The notes beneath the pieces were generated by a model, which had not been told where the DNA came from, ran no database searches, and saw only the letters and a list, made by a program, of their open reading frames with translations. A DNA stretch of 64,000 bases, from contig CP007152.1 of NCBI GenBank assembly GCA_000831005.1, forward strand, positions 1,178,001 to 1,242,000. The letters are read 5' to 3'. Within the stretch, counting starts at the first letter, position 1. Each line of letters starts with the position of its first letter. Positions 1 through 9,709 of the stretch are shown in pieces. A program made the translations under genes and the position numbers. This DNA comes from Marinobacter salarius. GTDB lineage: Bacteria; Pseudomonadota; Gammaproteobacteria; Pseudomonadales; Oleiphilaceae.

Positions 1-27
1 CCCTGAAGCAGTGGTTAATCGGTGTGG

Positions 28-1244
28 TTAGTTAACCAGCGAACACTTGGTGTCTTCCAGCGAGATGTAGGCCTGATCCGCGGGGATCTTCGAGACCACC
101 CGCAGCAGGTCCCATTCCTCACTGGCTTCGTCCGGCTTCTTCACTTCCACCAGATACATGTCGTGGAGCATGGAGCCGTTGGGCAGAATCTTGCCCCCTT
201 TCACGAACATGTCGTTAAGGGTCATGTCGCCCAGTTCGGCACGAACGGTATCGCTGTCGTCAGAACCGGTGGCTTTGACTGCTTTCAGGTAATTGGTGAC
301 CGCCGAGTAAACGCCGGCATGAACATGGTGGGCATGGCGTTGTGGCGTTCATAGAAGCGGCGGGACCAGGCTTCGGTCTCGTCGTTCTGGTTCCACACGA
401 AGGCCGTGGTGAACTGCAGGCCCTGGGCAATGTCCAGCCCCATGCTGTGGACGTCGGTGATGAACACCAGCATGCCGGCCAGTTTCTGTCCGCCCTGCAC
501 GATGCGGAACTGGTTGGCCTGTTTGATGGCGTTCACCGTGTCCTGGCCGGCATTGGCCAGGCCAATGACATCGGCTCCGGAAGACTGGGCCTGGAGCAGG
601 TAGGAGGAGAAATCGTTGGTGGACAGTGGCGCATTGACGTTACCGACCACCTCGCCACCGAGACTTTCCACCACGGCGCCGGTGTTGTCCCGCAAAGAGT
701 GGCCGAAGGCGTAATCGGCGGTAATGAAGAACCAGCTTTCACCGCCGTTCTTGACCATCGCCGTAGCAGTACCAACCGGCAACGCGTGGGTGTCGTAGAC
801 GTAGTGAATACCGTAAGGCGTGCACTGTTCTTCTGTCAGTGCGGTGGTGCCGGCGCCGGTGTTCATGGTGATGATTTTCTTGTCGTTGGCCAGGCCCTGA
901 ACGGACAAGGCAACGGAGGAGTTGTCGAGGGCGGTGATCATGTCCACCTCTTCCGCATCGATCCATTCCCGGGCGGTACTGGCGCCGATATCCGGCTTGT
1001 TTTGGTGATCCGCGGAAATGATCTCAATGGGTTTGCCCATCACCGAACCGCCAAAATCCTCGACCGCCATTTTGGCGGCAGTCACCGCGCCCGGCCCTTC
1101 GAGGGCCTTGTAAACGCCGGACATGTCACTGAGGACACCGATTTTTACTTTGCCGTCGGTCAATTCGGCCGCTGCCGTGAGGGGCATTGCCAGGGTAGCC
1201 GCTGCCACGGCGCCTGCCAGTCCAGATTTCCAGTGCTTGAACAT
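28..1244 (-). CDS. ABC transporter periplasmic binding protein, branched-chain amino acid type (one frameshift)
   Basis: Periplasmic receptor of a LivK-type (COG0683) importer, delivering an amino acid or similar small organic solute to the membrane complex. From ATG at 1244 (RBS AAGGAA just upstream) the protein opens with a signal peptide ending in TAAAELTDG, followed by the typical KIGVLSDMSGVY strand. The frame breaks near 305-320: the first part ends in a foreign tail after MPTMFMPA, and the true C-terminus (GDMTLNDMFVKGG to the stop at 28) continues in another frame. Restoring one lost base gives about 405 residues, normal for the family. The two ATPase genes lie immediately upstream on the same strand. 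Permease genes are not in the window and may follow beyond base 1. The substrate cannot be told from sequence; LivK-like proteins also carry urea, amides or aromatic acids. Confidence 0.88.
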
Positions 1245-1275
1245 GGTGGGATTCCTTTTGTTATTAGATTCGGGT

Positions 1276-1995
1276 TCAGACACTCAGGTGCCTGTTCAAC
1301 TGCTCTTTCTTGGCCTCGAGATCGGCCGCTTCTATCTGCTCAACCACTCGTCCGTGCTCAATCACATAGTGTCGGTCGGCCAGCGGAGCGGCAAAGCGGA
1401 AGTTCTGCTCAACCAGAATGATGGTGAATCCCCGGTCACGCAGTTTGCGGATGACATCATCCAGGGATTTGAGGATAACCGGCGCAAGCCCTTCGGTGAT
1501 CTCGTCCAGTAACAGGAGATTGGCGCCGGTACGAAGGATGCGGGCAATTGCCAGCATCTGTTGCTCGCCCCCGGAGAGCTTGGAGCCCTGGCTTTTGCGG
1601 CGCTCTTCAAGGTTCGGGAACATTTTGTAGATCTCGTCCGCGGACATCCCGCCATCGGCCACCACGGGGGGCAGCTCCAGGTTCTCGTCCACGTTGAGCG
1701 ACGCAAAAATCCCCCGCTCCTCGGGGCAATACCCCAGCTTGCCAACGTGGGCAATGCGGTGGGTGGGCATGTTGATGATTTCGGTGCCGTGGATCTTGAT
1801 GGAGCCGGTGCGCTTGCTGACCAGTCCCAGAATAGACTTGAGTGTGGTCGTGCGTCCGGACCCGTTGCGGCCAAGCAGGGTAATCACCTCGCCTTCCCGC
1901 AGAGTCAGATCGAGGCCATGGAGAATGTGGGATTCGCCGTACCAGGCGTGAAGATTCTCGATTTTGAGCATTTCCGGGCGTTGATCAGGCTGCAT
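1276..1995 (-). CDS. livF: LivF-type ABC transporter ATPase with variant Walker A
   Basis: ATP-binding subunit of the branched-chain amino acid type importer (LivF family), 239 residues. The start at 1995 overlaps the end of the LivG-type gene by 11 bases. A second ATG at 1971 (MLKIENLHAWYG) matches the usual family start, so the first eight residues are uncertain. Visible motifs are the signature LSGGEQQMLAIAR, Walker B LLLLDEITEGLAP and the LivF-style ILVEQNF switch. The oddity is the P-loop, which reads GRNGSGRTTT: the lysine that binds the ATP phosphates is arginine (codon CGC, at least two base changes from any lysine codon). LivF-type subunits work as heterodimers with LivG, whose P-loop here is normal, so one canonical site may carry the activity. 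It is co-transcribed with the LivG and binding protein genes. Confidence 0.9.
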   Translation of the reverse strand: MQPDQRPEMLKIENLHAWYGESHILHGLDLTLREGEVITLLGRNGSGRTTTLKSILGLVSKRTGSIKIHGTEIINMPTHRIAHVGKLGYCPEERGIFASLNVDENLELPPVVADGGMSADEIYKMFPNLEERRKSQGSKLSGGEQQMLAIARILRTGANLLLLDEITEGLAPVILKSLDDVIRKLRDRGFTIILVEQNFRFAAPLADRHYVIEHGRVVEQIEAADLEAKKEQLNRHLSV

Positions 1996-2773
1996 CGGTG
2001 GTTCCCATGTAGGCTTCCATGACGGCGGGGTTGGTCGATACCGTGTCGTAGTTGCCTTCAGCCAACACCTCCCCGCGGTTCAGGACGGTGATGGTGTCGG
2101 CCAGCGTGGACACCACATTGAGGTTGTGCTCAACCATCACGATGGTTCTGCCATCCACCACCTTGCGAATCAGCTCGGTGACCGTGCCTACGTCCTCTGA
2201 ACTCATGCCCTGGGTGGGTTCATCAAGCAGCATGAGCCTGGGTTTGAGTGCAATGGTGGTGGCAATCTCCAGCGCCCGCTTCTGTCCGTAGGCGAGTTCC
2301 ACCGCCTTGGTATCGGCAAAGGGCCCCAGGCCGACCTGTTCCAGGGTGGCCTGCGCTTCTTCATTCAGTTGATCAAGAATTCGTACCGGCCGCCAGAAGT
2401 GATAGGAAATGCCCAACTTGCGTTGCAGGGCGACCCGAACGTTCTCGCGGGCAGACAGGTGGGGAAATACCGCCGAAATCTGAAAAGAGCGAATCAGCCC
2501 CTGCTGGGCAATACCCGCGGGGCGCGCGTTGGTAATGTCTTTGCCAGCGTAGATAATCTGCCCGGCGCTGGGCTTGAGGAATTTGGTCAACAGGTTGAAA
2601 AACGTCGTTTTCCCGGCCCCGTTCGGGCCTATCAACGCATGTATGGAGCCTGTCTTGACGTTGATGCTGACGTCACTGATGGCGGTAAAGCCTTTGAAAT
2701 CCTTGGTCAGGTTCCTGGTTTCAAGGATGGTTGAGGATGGTTGTGTCTGCTCGCCTACAGCCTGCTCTTCCAC
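1985..2773 (-). CDS. livG: LivG-type ABC transporter ATPase
   Basis: Second ATP-binding subunit of the importer, 262 residues from a GTG start at 2773 (AAAGGGG lies upstream). The reading frame stays open further upstream to 2950, but that stretch (CICDLSRNQLSQQ and similar) does not look like protein of this family. Motifs: Walker A GPNGAGKTT, the LivG-type signature LAYGQKRALEIA, Walker B LMLLDEPTQGM, and VEHNLNVV at the switch histidine. As is usual for LivG, the domain continues to a C-terminal PAVMEAYMG segment that contacts the permease. It is the first visible gene of the operon, followed by the LivF gene and the binding protein. Confidence 0.92.
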   Translation of the reverse strand: MEEQAVGEQTQPSSTILETRNLTKDFKGFTAISDVSINVKTGSIHALIGPNGAGKTTFFNLLTKFLKPSAGQIIYAGKDITNARPAGIAQQGLIRSFQISAVFPHLSARENVRVALQRKLGISYHFWRPVRILDQLNEEAQATLEQVGLGPFADTKAVELAYGQKRALEIATTIALKPRLMLLDEPTQGMSSEDVGTVTELIRKVVDGRTIVMVEHNLNVVSTLADTITVLNRGEVLAEGNYDTVSTNPAVMEAYMGTTDAA

Positions 2774-2989
2774 GGAAAGACACCCCTTTCGATTCAGGTG
2801 AGCGGCGCTGATGCCGCGTGTTTTTATTCGTTGTTGTGACAGCTGGTTTCTTGAAAGGTCGCAAATACAGCTATTTGAACCGACATTCAGTAATAGTTGG
2901 CGAATGTGGATTCTGTCAAGAATGGGCGAGGGGAACAGTGGGGGAGACACGCCCCGTTCAGGGCGTGCCTTTAGTGGTTATTCTAGTGG
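2774..2989. other. Intergenic gap with small inverted repeat and 12-bp tandem duplication
   Basis: This gap between the end of fadE and the start of the LivG gene (both minus strand) holds no gene. A 7-bp stem (2948-2954 with 2961-2967, CACGCCC/GGGCGTG) lies downstream of fadE but has no T-run, so a terminator is not established. The 12-bp unit TAGTGGTTATTC is repeated in tandem at 2972-2983 and 2984-2995, the second copy covering the fadE stop codon. Confidence 0.6.
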
Positions 2990-5497
2990 TTATTCTTCGT
3001 CCCGTGGCGGGCGTTCGACCACTTTGCGCTTACCTTTGGCACACCGGGACAGGGCTTTCAGCCCGTCGGCTTCGAAGGCATCCACGCGGATGACGTCGTA
3101 GAGTGCTTCCAGTGCCTCAAGAAGTTTGTCGCATTCGTCTTTCTGAACAACGCCCTGCTCGCAGGCCCAGTCCACCAGTTCCTTACGCTGGTGCCCCATC
3201 AGCAGGTCGATACCGCCCAGCTCGTCTTCATCCCGATTGCGCAGGGCTTCATGCAGGCGATCGCGCATGTCCTTGGTTTCATTGGCCAGCCGGTAGGCGT
3301 TCAGTACACGGCCCAAAGGGTCGTCCGGATCGGTATTGATGTAACTGCCACGGCTGATGCGCTGGCGTAGCGGCGTATCGTTCACAATGCTGGCGGCCAC
3401 CTCCGTGCCCAGGGCGTCGTCCGGGCCGTTGAGGCCGGTGGCGCCCAGAGGGAACACCAGCATCCGCAGCGGCCAGCGCAACAGCGGAACCGGGAAGTTG
3501 ATGATCAGCTCGCGCATGGATGTCTTGAGGTCGCGCAGACTGGTCTGAAGGCACCATTCCACCAGCGGCCGCTGGTCTTCCGGATAGCCTTCCTCGTGCC
3601 ATTGCTTGATCACCGCCGTGGCGTAATACAGGTGTACAAGGCAGTCCGCCATCCGCCCGGACAGGCGCTGACGTGCCTTGAGGCCGCCACCAACCGTCAG
3701 CAGGGTAACGTCGGTCATCAGGGCAAACGCGGCCGAGAACCGGGCAAGCTGGCGATAGCTGGACTGGATGTTACCCTGGCGGGGCACGGTTTCCAGCAAG
3801 CCGCCGCTCAGTGCCAGCACTAACGAGCGTAACGCGTTGCGGGTGGTGTGGGCGATATGGCGGTAAAAGATGCCGTCGAACTTCTCGACCGCCGCCTTTT
3901 TATCGTCCATGCCCGCTGCTTCGATTTCTTCAACAATAAACGGGTGACAACGGATGGCACCCTGGCCGAACACCATCAGGCTGCGGGTCAGGATGTTTGC
4001 GCCTTCCACCGTGATACCGATGGGCACCGCCTGGTACGCCCTGGCCAGGAAGTTGCGGGGGCCGGTAATAACACCGCGGCCGGCAACCACGTCCATGGCA
4101 TGGTTGATCACCGTGCGCATCAAGTCGGTATTGCGGTACTTGAGCACCGCTGACGGCACGGAGGGGCGTACACCCCGGTCCAGCATGCCGGATGTCAGTA
4201 ATCGGGCGGCATCCATCATGTAGGTGTAGCCGGCGATGGGCTCCAGCGCTTCCTGAACCCCCTCAAACTGGCTGATGGAGCGGCCGAACTGTTCCCGGGT
4301 CAGGGCATAGGAGCCTGTGGCCATGCTGGCCACTTTGCCAGCGCCGGTGCCCAATGCGGGCAGGGAGATGGAACGGCCGATGGACAGGCATTCCAGCAGC
4401 ATTTTCCAGCCTTTGCCCAACATGTCCTGGCCGCCAATCACCTGATCCATGGGGATAAACACGTCGTTGCCCCAGGTCGGACCGTTCATGAACACGGTAT
4501 TCATTGGCAGGTGACGGGCGCCGGAGTGAACCCCTTCCAGGTCCTGTGGAACCATCACGCAGGTAACGCCGATGTCGTCGGAGTCGCCCAGTAGTTTGTC
4601 CGGGTCGTAGACCTTGATGGCCAGGCCAATCAGCGTCGCCACCGGTGCCAGTGTGATGTAGCGCTTGTTCCAGGTGACTTTCAGGCCCAGTACTTCCTCG
4701 CCATTCCACTGGCCCTTACAGACGATGCCCTTGTCCGGAATAGCTCCGGCGTCAGAACCGGCGACCGGCGACGTCAGCGCAAAGCAGGGGATTTCCTCGC
4801 CGCCGGCCAGCCGCGGCAGATAATGTTCTTTCTGGGCATCGGTGCCGTATTCCATCAGCAGCTCGCCCGGGCCAAGCGAGTTGGGCACCATGACGGTCAC
4901 AGCGGCGGATACGCTGCGGGTGGAAATCTTCATCACGATCTCGGAGTGGGCGGTGTGGGAAAAGCCCTTGCCGCCCTGTTCCTTGGGAATCATCAACCCG
5001 AAGAAGCCATTCTCGCGAATGAACTTCCAGACCTTGTTGGGCAGGTCGTACTCTTCGTGGGTGATTTTCCAGTCATCCAGCATGCCGCACAGCTTCTCGA
5101 CCGGCCCGTCGAGGAACGCCTGTTCTTCGCTGGAGAGGTGGGCCGGTTTGGCATCGAGCAGTTTCGACCACTTGGGTTGCCCGGAGAAAAGCTCGCCATC
5201 CCAGTCTACGGTACCTGAGCGCAGGGCCTCGGCCTCGGTATCCGAGAGCTTCGGGAGCCGACCGCGCACCCAGTTCAGCAACGGAGCGCTGAACTTCTCG
5301 CGCCGCAAGTCACCTGGGAGCACCAGCACCAGGCTGAGAGCAAGCAGCCCGCCACCAAACAGTATACTGAGGATGTGCCAGCCATCCTGAAACAGCCCGA
5401 CGACCGTTGCAATCACAAGCACGGTGGCGGCAGTGGTGCCACCGATGCCAAGATAGATCAGTACCAGCGCACTGATCAGTAGAAGCAGAACACTCAT
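2990..5497 (-). CDS. fadE: Acyl-CoA dehydrogenase FadE
   Basis: Membrane-associated acyl-CoA dehydrogenase of FadE type, which carries out the first oxidation of fatty-acid beta-oxidation (acyl-CoA to trans-2-enoyl-CoA, FAD dependent). At 835 residues it has the long FadE architecture: two or three hydrophobic N-terminal segments (about residues 1-60), the dehydrogenase core (N-terminal helical part, then ALTSPVAGSDAGAIPD in the beta domain), and a long FadE-specific C-terminal extension. The segment TVEGANILTRSLMVFGQGAI around residue 500 carries the region expected to hold the catalytic glutamate. It ends in a charged tail, RPPRDEE. It stands alone with a long 5' gap and no beta-oxidation partners nearby. 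The frame is intact. Confidence 0.95.
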   Translation of the reverse strand: MSVLLLLISALVLIYLGIGGTTAATVLVIATVVGLFQDGWHILSILFGGGLLALSLVLVLPGDLRREKFSAPLLNWVRGRLPKLSDTEAEALRSGTVDWDGELFSGQPKWSKLLDAKPAHLSSEEQAFLDGPVEKLCGMLDDWKITHEEYDLPNKVWKFIRENGFFGLMIPKEQGGKGFSHTAHSEIVMKISTRSVSAAVTVMVPNSLGPGELLMEYGTDAQKEHYLPRLAGGEEIPCFALTSPVAGSDAGAIPDKGIVCKGQWNGEEVLGLKVTWNKRYITLAPVATLIGLAIKVYDPDKLLGDSDDIGVTCVMVPQDLEGVHSGARHLPMNTVFMNGPTWGNDVFIPMDQVIGGQDMLGKGWKMLLECLSIGRSISLPALGTGAGKVASMATGSYALTREQFGRSISQFEGVQEALEPIAGYTYMMDAARLLTSGMLDRGVRPSVPSAVLKYRNTDLMRTVINHAMDVVAGRGVITGPRNFLARAYQAVPIGITVEGANILTRSLMVFGQGAIRCHPFIVEEIEAAGMDDKKAAVEKFDGIFYRHIAHTTRNALRSLVLALSGGLLETVPRQGNIQSSYRQLARFSAAFALMTDVTLLTVGGGLKARQRLSGRMADCLVHLYYATAVIKQWHEEGYPEDQRPLVEWCLQTSLRDLKTSMRELIINFPVPLLRWPLRMLVFPLGATGLNGPDDALGTEVAASIVNDTPLRQRISRGSYINTDPDDPLGRVLNAYRLANETKDMRDRLHEALRNRDEDELGGIDLLMGHQRKELVDWACEQGVVQKDECDKLLEALEALYDVIRVDAFEADGLKALSRCAKGKRKVVERPPRDEE

Positions 5498-5636
5498 GGG
5501 CGGATCTCCATATCGAGAAGAAATTCAACCTGAATCGTTCTTACCTTCGGCCAAAGCCAGAGAGGTTGCAAGCGCTTGCGTTAGTGATCTTGACGCACCG
5601 GCGAGGATTCCGACATTGATCGTTATCTGAAGCGGT

Positions 5637-6524
5637 TCATACATAGCCGGCTGTAAAGACCAGGCCCAGCACAATCGGCATCACCACAAGGCTTCCGAGG
5701 TTACTCATAAGCACCAGTGAGGCTACTTTATGAGGTTCCTGTTGATACTGCTCCGCCAGCATGTAGTTCAACACAGCAGAGGGCATGGCGGCGAAGACCC
5801 ACAAAGCAGCTATCTGCAGGCCCGGCAGATCCAGAATCGCTATCATTGGCCAGGCAAGAATCAACCCGGATGCAGGCGCGGAAATAGCGCCCAGAACCCC
5901 GAGTTTCCAGTCGCTGAAATCCACATCCAGCATGCGAACACCAAGCGTAAAGAGCATGAGCGGGATACACACTCCGCCTAGCATGTTCAGGGTTTCCAAC
6001 AGCCATTGTGGCATGGGTACGCCACCGAAGTTGACGGTAAGGCCGGCGATGCTTGCCGCAATAACGGGTATGCGAAGCCGTCTGATGATCGACGTGTGCG
6101 GGTCCAGCATGTAGATGCCCACCGTAAAGTGCAGCAGCATTTCCACGACAAATAGGACAACGGCCGCGGGCAGAGCTGCCTCGCCGAACGCAAATACCAG
6201 TACGGGAATGCCCATGTTGCCGGAATTGTTGAACATCATCGGCGGCAGGAAGGTTTTAAGGTTCAGGTTCAGAATTCTGGCCAGCGGATAGAGCACGATG
6301 CCGGAACCCAGAACGACCACCGTTGCCGCCAGAGCCAGGCTGGTGTAATCCTGCAGCGGAGCCTGTTGATCAGCCAGAACCGCGAACACCAGCATGGGGA
6401 CGAACAGCTCCATATTGAGGGTGTTCAAGCCTTTGATGTCTGGAGTGCGATATCGGCCGTAAAGGGCACCACAACCGGCGATCAGAAAGACCGGCAACAT
6501 CGTGGACAGGATCTGGGCAAGCAT
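5637..6524 (-). CDS. AEC-family (auxin efflux carrier type) permease
   Basis: Integral membrane carrier of the AEC family (Mem_trans), 295 residues and about ten hydrophobic helices. The opening MLAQILSTMLPVFLIAGCGALYG and the broken-helix segment FNNSGNMGIPVLVFAFG (N-G-P motif in the fifth helix region) are characteristic. Bacterial members export or exchange organic acids such as malate or malonate; the substrate here cannot be predicted. It starts with ATG at 6524 and is monocistronic, divergent from the MalY/PatB gene across a 200-base gap. Confidence 0.9.
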   Translation of the reverse strand: MLAQILSTMLPVFLIAGCGALYGRYRTPDIKGLNTLNMELFVPMLVFAVLADQQAPLQDYTSLALAATVVVLGSGIVLYPLARILNLNLKTFLPPMMFNNSGNMGIPVLVFAFGEAALPAAVVLFVVEMLLHFTVGIYMLDPHTSIIRRLRIPVIAASIAGLTVNFGGVPMPQWLLETLNMLGGVCIPLMLFTLGVRMLDVDFSDWKLGVLGAISAPASGLILAWPMIAILDLPGLQIAALWVFAAMPSAVLNYMLAEQYQQEPHKVASLVLMSNLGSLVVMPIVLGLVFTAGYV

Positions 6525-6728
6525 TCAGGGGCTCCGAGGGTCGATCAGGGTAAGCAAATAACTCGTTAGGTTCGCAATTATACCGGGTTCCAGGCAAGTA
6601 AAACCTGTGCCCTTGCGACCAAAGATAACCCTTCTATAAGCTGGGGAAGCAGCGCCCAACTTGCACGGATTGTAACGACTGCCACAGAATAACCTTGCCT
6701 AACTCACCATCCTAGCGGAGAGCCACTT

Positions 6729-7900
6729 GTGCCTGAGACCTTTGACCAGCCTGTTGAGCGGGAAAACACCTGTTCCGTAAAATTTGACGCCCGCAAAGCG
6801 GTATTCGGCAAAGATGACGTTATCCCCCTGTGGGTGGCGGATATGGACTTTCCAGCGCCGGAAGCGGTGACCAGGGCTCTGGAAGAACGGGCAAGGCACC
6901 CGGTATACGGTTATACACTGTTTCCGGAGAGCCTGTACCAGTCGGTGATTGACTGGTTTGAACATCGGCATGGCTGGGTCATTGAGCGGGAATGGTTAAT
7001 GATGGCTCCGGGGGTGGTGCCTTCGCTGCACGCAGCGGCACTGGCGTTTGCCGGCGAAGGTGAAGGGGTGATTATACAGCCTCCGGTTTACCCGCCTTTC
7101 TTCAGTGCCATTCGGAAAACCGGTCGTGCGGTGATTGAAAACCCGCTGGAACAGGTGGATGGCCGTTATCAGATGAATCTCGAACACCTTGAGGCCTGTG
7201 CAGCGCGGGGCGACGCCAGAGTGTTGCTGCTGTGCTCGCCCCATAACCCGGTGGGAAGGGTGTGGAGCGAAAGCGAGCTCAGGGAGGTATTGGCCATTGC
7301 CAGGCGCCACAACCTGGTGGTGCTGTCGGATGAGATTCATTGCGACCTCACCTATCCGGACAAGCCTGCCCATCATGTACTGGCGAAACTGGCCGATGAG
7401 GAACAGGCCCTGATTACCACCGTAGCGCCCAGTAAATCCTTCAATATGCCCGGTCTGGGCTTGTCGGCGCTGGTGGTGAAGAATCCAGAGCATCGGAAGT
7501 TATTGAAAGACGTGTTCGACACCATGCACATGAACCAGTGCAATCCCTTCAGTATCGCCGGCTTCGAGGCCGGGTATCGCCAGGGTGGCCCGTGGCTGGA
7601 CGAACTCATGATCTACCTGCAAGGCAATCGTGACAGGGTGATGGACTACATCCGCCAACACCTGCCTGACATCCGGGTAACGGAGCCGGAGGGCACCTAC
7701 TTGTTGTGGCTGGACTGCCGGGGCCTGGGCATGAGCGACGCGGAACTGAAACGGTTCTTTGTGCAGGAAGCGGGTATTGGCATGAACCCGGGCATCACCT
7801 TTGGTGAGCCCGGCAGCGGTTCATGCGTATGAATATTGGTTGCCCGCGCCGGGTTCTGGACACGGCCCTGGAGCAGATCCGGCAGGCGCTGAATAAATAA
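6729..7900 (+). CDS. MalY/PatB-family aminotransferase, cystathionine beta-lyase type (one frameshift)
   Basis: PLP-dependent C-S lyase of fold type I, MalY/PatB family, which splits cystathionine or related thioethers to homocysteine or thiol plus pyruvate and ammonia. It starts with GTG at 6729 behind a GGAGA ribosome site. Visible motifs are PLWVADMDFPAP near the N-terminus, LLCSPHNPVGRVW, LSDEIHCDL (aspartate contacting the pyridine) and APSKSFNMPGL with the Schiff-base lysine. The frame breaks near 7820, where GGTT probably should be GGTTT. After the break the normal ending FMRMNIGCPRRVLDTALEQ runs to the stop at 7898-7900. With one base restored the protein has 390 residues, normal for the family. 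Confidence 0.9.
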
Positions 7901-7905
7901 CCGGA

Positions 7906-8457
7906 TCAGTCGGCGTTTTCAGCGCCGTTACTGCAGGGATCGTCTACCGGCTGCCAGTGAGGCGGCTGGCTCATGGCTGGCATCTGGCCGTTGCTGGGGC
8001 GGATGGCGCGGTAAGTCTGCCCTTCATGGACGGCCATCTGGCCCACGGTATAGCTGCCGCCAAAGCTCCATCGCCCGGGTTCTTTGCAGGCCTGTGGGCG
8101 CTCGTTGGGCGTTTTTACGGGCGTTTCGCCGGCGTCGGCCGGTGCCTGAGGTTGGTGGTTCACCCCACCTTCCGATTTGCGCTCAGCGACGTTGCTGTCA
8201 TCACGACCGACGCCGCAATCAGGCACTGACGCCAGTCTTTCCCATTCGAAATCCGCACCGGGTGTTTTACCCTCGTGGAGTTCGCGGGACTGGTACCAGT
8301 CACCCTGGTGAAAGACCGTCTGTCCCGGTGGGTAATAGCGGCTCGGTATCCAGGTATTTTCCTCAGGATCGCAGGGGGCAGCGACCGCTGGGGTGTTGAA
8401 AGCCGCCAGTATCAGTACGCCGGCCCATCTGAAGCGCCTTGTCATGCCATTGACCAT
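7906..8457 (-). CDS. Secreted protein with two carbohydrate-binding-module-like segments
   Basis: A protein of 183 residues from ATG at 8457 (AAGGCAGG upstream). Residues 5-27 form a signal peptide (TRRFRWAGVLILAAF then AVAA), so the product is exported. Two short aromatic modules follow: residues 35-75 (YYPPGQTVFHQGDWYQS, then ADFEWERL) and residues 129-172 (RWSFGGSYTVGQMAVHEGQ, then PPHWQPV). The pattern of an aromatic near the start, G-x-x-V, a Y/W centre and a closing W resembles CBM5/12 (ChtBD3) chitin-binding modules. Pairs of cysteines bracket each half. The two are joined by a Pro/Glu-rich linker. There is no catalytic domain. Binding to chitin or a related polysaccharide is an inference from this pattern. 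Confidence 0.7.
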   Translation of the reverse strand: MVNGMTRRFRWAGVLILAAFNTPAVAAPCDPEENTWIPSRYYPPGQTVFHQGDWYQSRELHEGKTPGADFEWERLASVPDCGVGRDDSNVAERKSEGGVNHQPQAPADAGETPVKTPNERPQACKEPGRWSFGGSYTVGQMAVHEGQTYRAIRPSNGQMPAMSQPPHWQPVDDPCSNGAENAD

Positions 8458-8492
8458 GAATGCCTGCCTTGTCGATATTTGTTGTTGGGTGC

Positions 8493-9416
8493 TCAACGGT
8501 ATTTGCGGCGAAGTTCGGTGGTTCGGGTGGCCAGGAACAGTCCGGCCAGAATCAGAAGGCCGCCAATGACATGGAACAGGCCCAGGCGTTCCCCGAGGAA
8601 AATGCCCGCCATCACCGACGCAAATACAGGGGTGAGGTACATGAAGATGGCCGCTTTTGCAGGACCAATCCGATGCACCCCATGATTCCAGAACGCGTAA
8701 GCCAGAATACCGGGGAAAATTGCAAAATACATCATGGGCAGGGCGGTTGATGCGTTCAGCTCGAATCCACCTGAGAAGAACAGTAGGTCCACCAGGAAAA
8801 ACGGCAAGATCACCATAGTGCCGCAGGCGATCTGGACGGTCAGAAAGGTCAGTGGGGCCAATGGTACCGCCTGGCGGCGAAGTAGTACTGAGAACAAGCC
8901 CCAACTGGATACCGCCAGTACCATGATCAGATCACCGGGTTGCGCCCGCAAACCGGTCAGCACTGAGAGGTCTCCCCGCGCCACAACCGCCAGGATGCCC
9001 AGTACCGCCAGCCCGATGCCGAGAGCCTGAATGGGGCGTGTGCGATCTCCCAACAGCAACCAGGCCAGTAACGCCACCATGATGGGTATGGTGGCGTTAA
9101 TCAGCGCGATGTTGGTGGCCGTGGTGGTCACCGCGGCAAAATAAAGCAGCGAGTTGAACGCCGCCACACTGAACGTGGCGAGTGCCAGTATCGACAGTGC
9201 GTGTTCGCGGATGACCCGGCGCTGGCGCCAGACCCCCGGCAGCCCGAAGGGCAGGAGTATCGTCAGGGCAATCACCCAGCGCCAGAACGACATGGACAGG
9301 GGAGGAATCTCGCCAACCACACTTTTGGCCACCACGGCGTTGCCCGCCCAGAACAACGGGGTCAGGACCAGGCCGGTGTAGGCCAGCCATAGTGGTTTCG
9401 GGGTTTCTGAGGACAC
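8493..9416 (-). CDS. EamA/DMT-family permease
   Basis: Drug/metabolite transporter superfamily protein with two EamA repeats, 307 residues and about ten helices. Landmarks are TPLFWAGNAVVAKSVVGEIP in the first repeat and ALPMMYFAIFPGILAYAFWN followed by GPAKAAIFMYLTPVFASVMAG in the second; the latter is typical of the half that carries the P-x-x-A signature. Members export amino acids or other metabolites; the substrate is unknown. The N-terminal ATG at 9416 is the first in frame. The frame is intact. Confidence 0.9.
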   Translation of the reverse strand: MSSETPKPLWLAYTGLVLTPLFWAGNAVVAKSVVGEIPPLSMSFWRWVIALTILLPFGLPGVWRQRRVIREHALSILALATFSVAAFNSLLYFAAVTTTATNIALINATIPIMVALLAWLLLGDRTRPIQALGIGLAVLGILAVVARGDLSVLTGLRAQPGDLIMVLAVSSWGLFSVLLRRQAVPLAPLTFLTVQIACGTMVILPFFLVDLLFFSGGFELNASTALPMMYFAIFPGILAYAFWNHGVHRIGPAKAAIFMYLTPVFASVMAGIFLGERLGLFHVIGGLLILAGLFLATRTTELRRKYR

Positions 9417-9709
9417 ACCGACTCCTGTCAGGGTTTTTGGGTTTCTGATCTGGTTCGGGAGCCCGAAGGATACTACGCCCTGCGAGCTAATGCCTTGTTA
9501 CCAAAGTGGTAGTGGAGATATTGGTTGATCGTATCCGGCTGGTGACTGTCTGATTGGGTGTCAGGATTTCTTACAAGCCCGCTGCTGGATAAATGCAGGA
9601 TTAAATATAGATTCTTGTTTTAGATTGGAAATTCAGATGTTGGTATAGCAGGTGCCTGTATGGCGGGGCAGTAAAACGAATGAAATGTGGGATAACCCAG
9701 GGAGCAGCT
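9417..9709. other. Intergenic region upstream of the PEP-CTERM gene
   Basis: This region of 293 bases lies between two divergent genes and is AT-richer than its surroundings, so promoters for both are expected here. I found no convincing sigma-70 pair: the best -10-like element (TATAGC at 9644) lacks a well-spaced -35. I also found no sigma-54 GG/GC pair. No gene is visible. Confidence 0.4.

Noticed and set aside
342..1421. Long open frame on the plus strand over the ABC binding protein and LivF gene
   Set aside because: It is antisense to well-supported genes with family motifs; open only because of high-GC codon bias. The same holds for the long plus-strand frames over chpA (49146-49790, 51683-52633) and others.
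2774..2950. N-terminal extension of the LivG ATPase to ATG 2950
   Set aside because: The extra residues do not resemble the family, while GTG 2773 has a ribosome site and gives the normal LivG length.
2948..2967. Intrinsic terminator of fadE
   Set aside because: The 7-bp stem has no T-run on the minus strand, so it was listed only as an inverted repeat.
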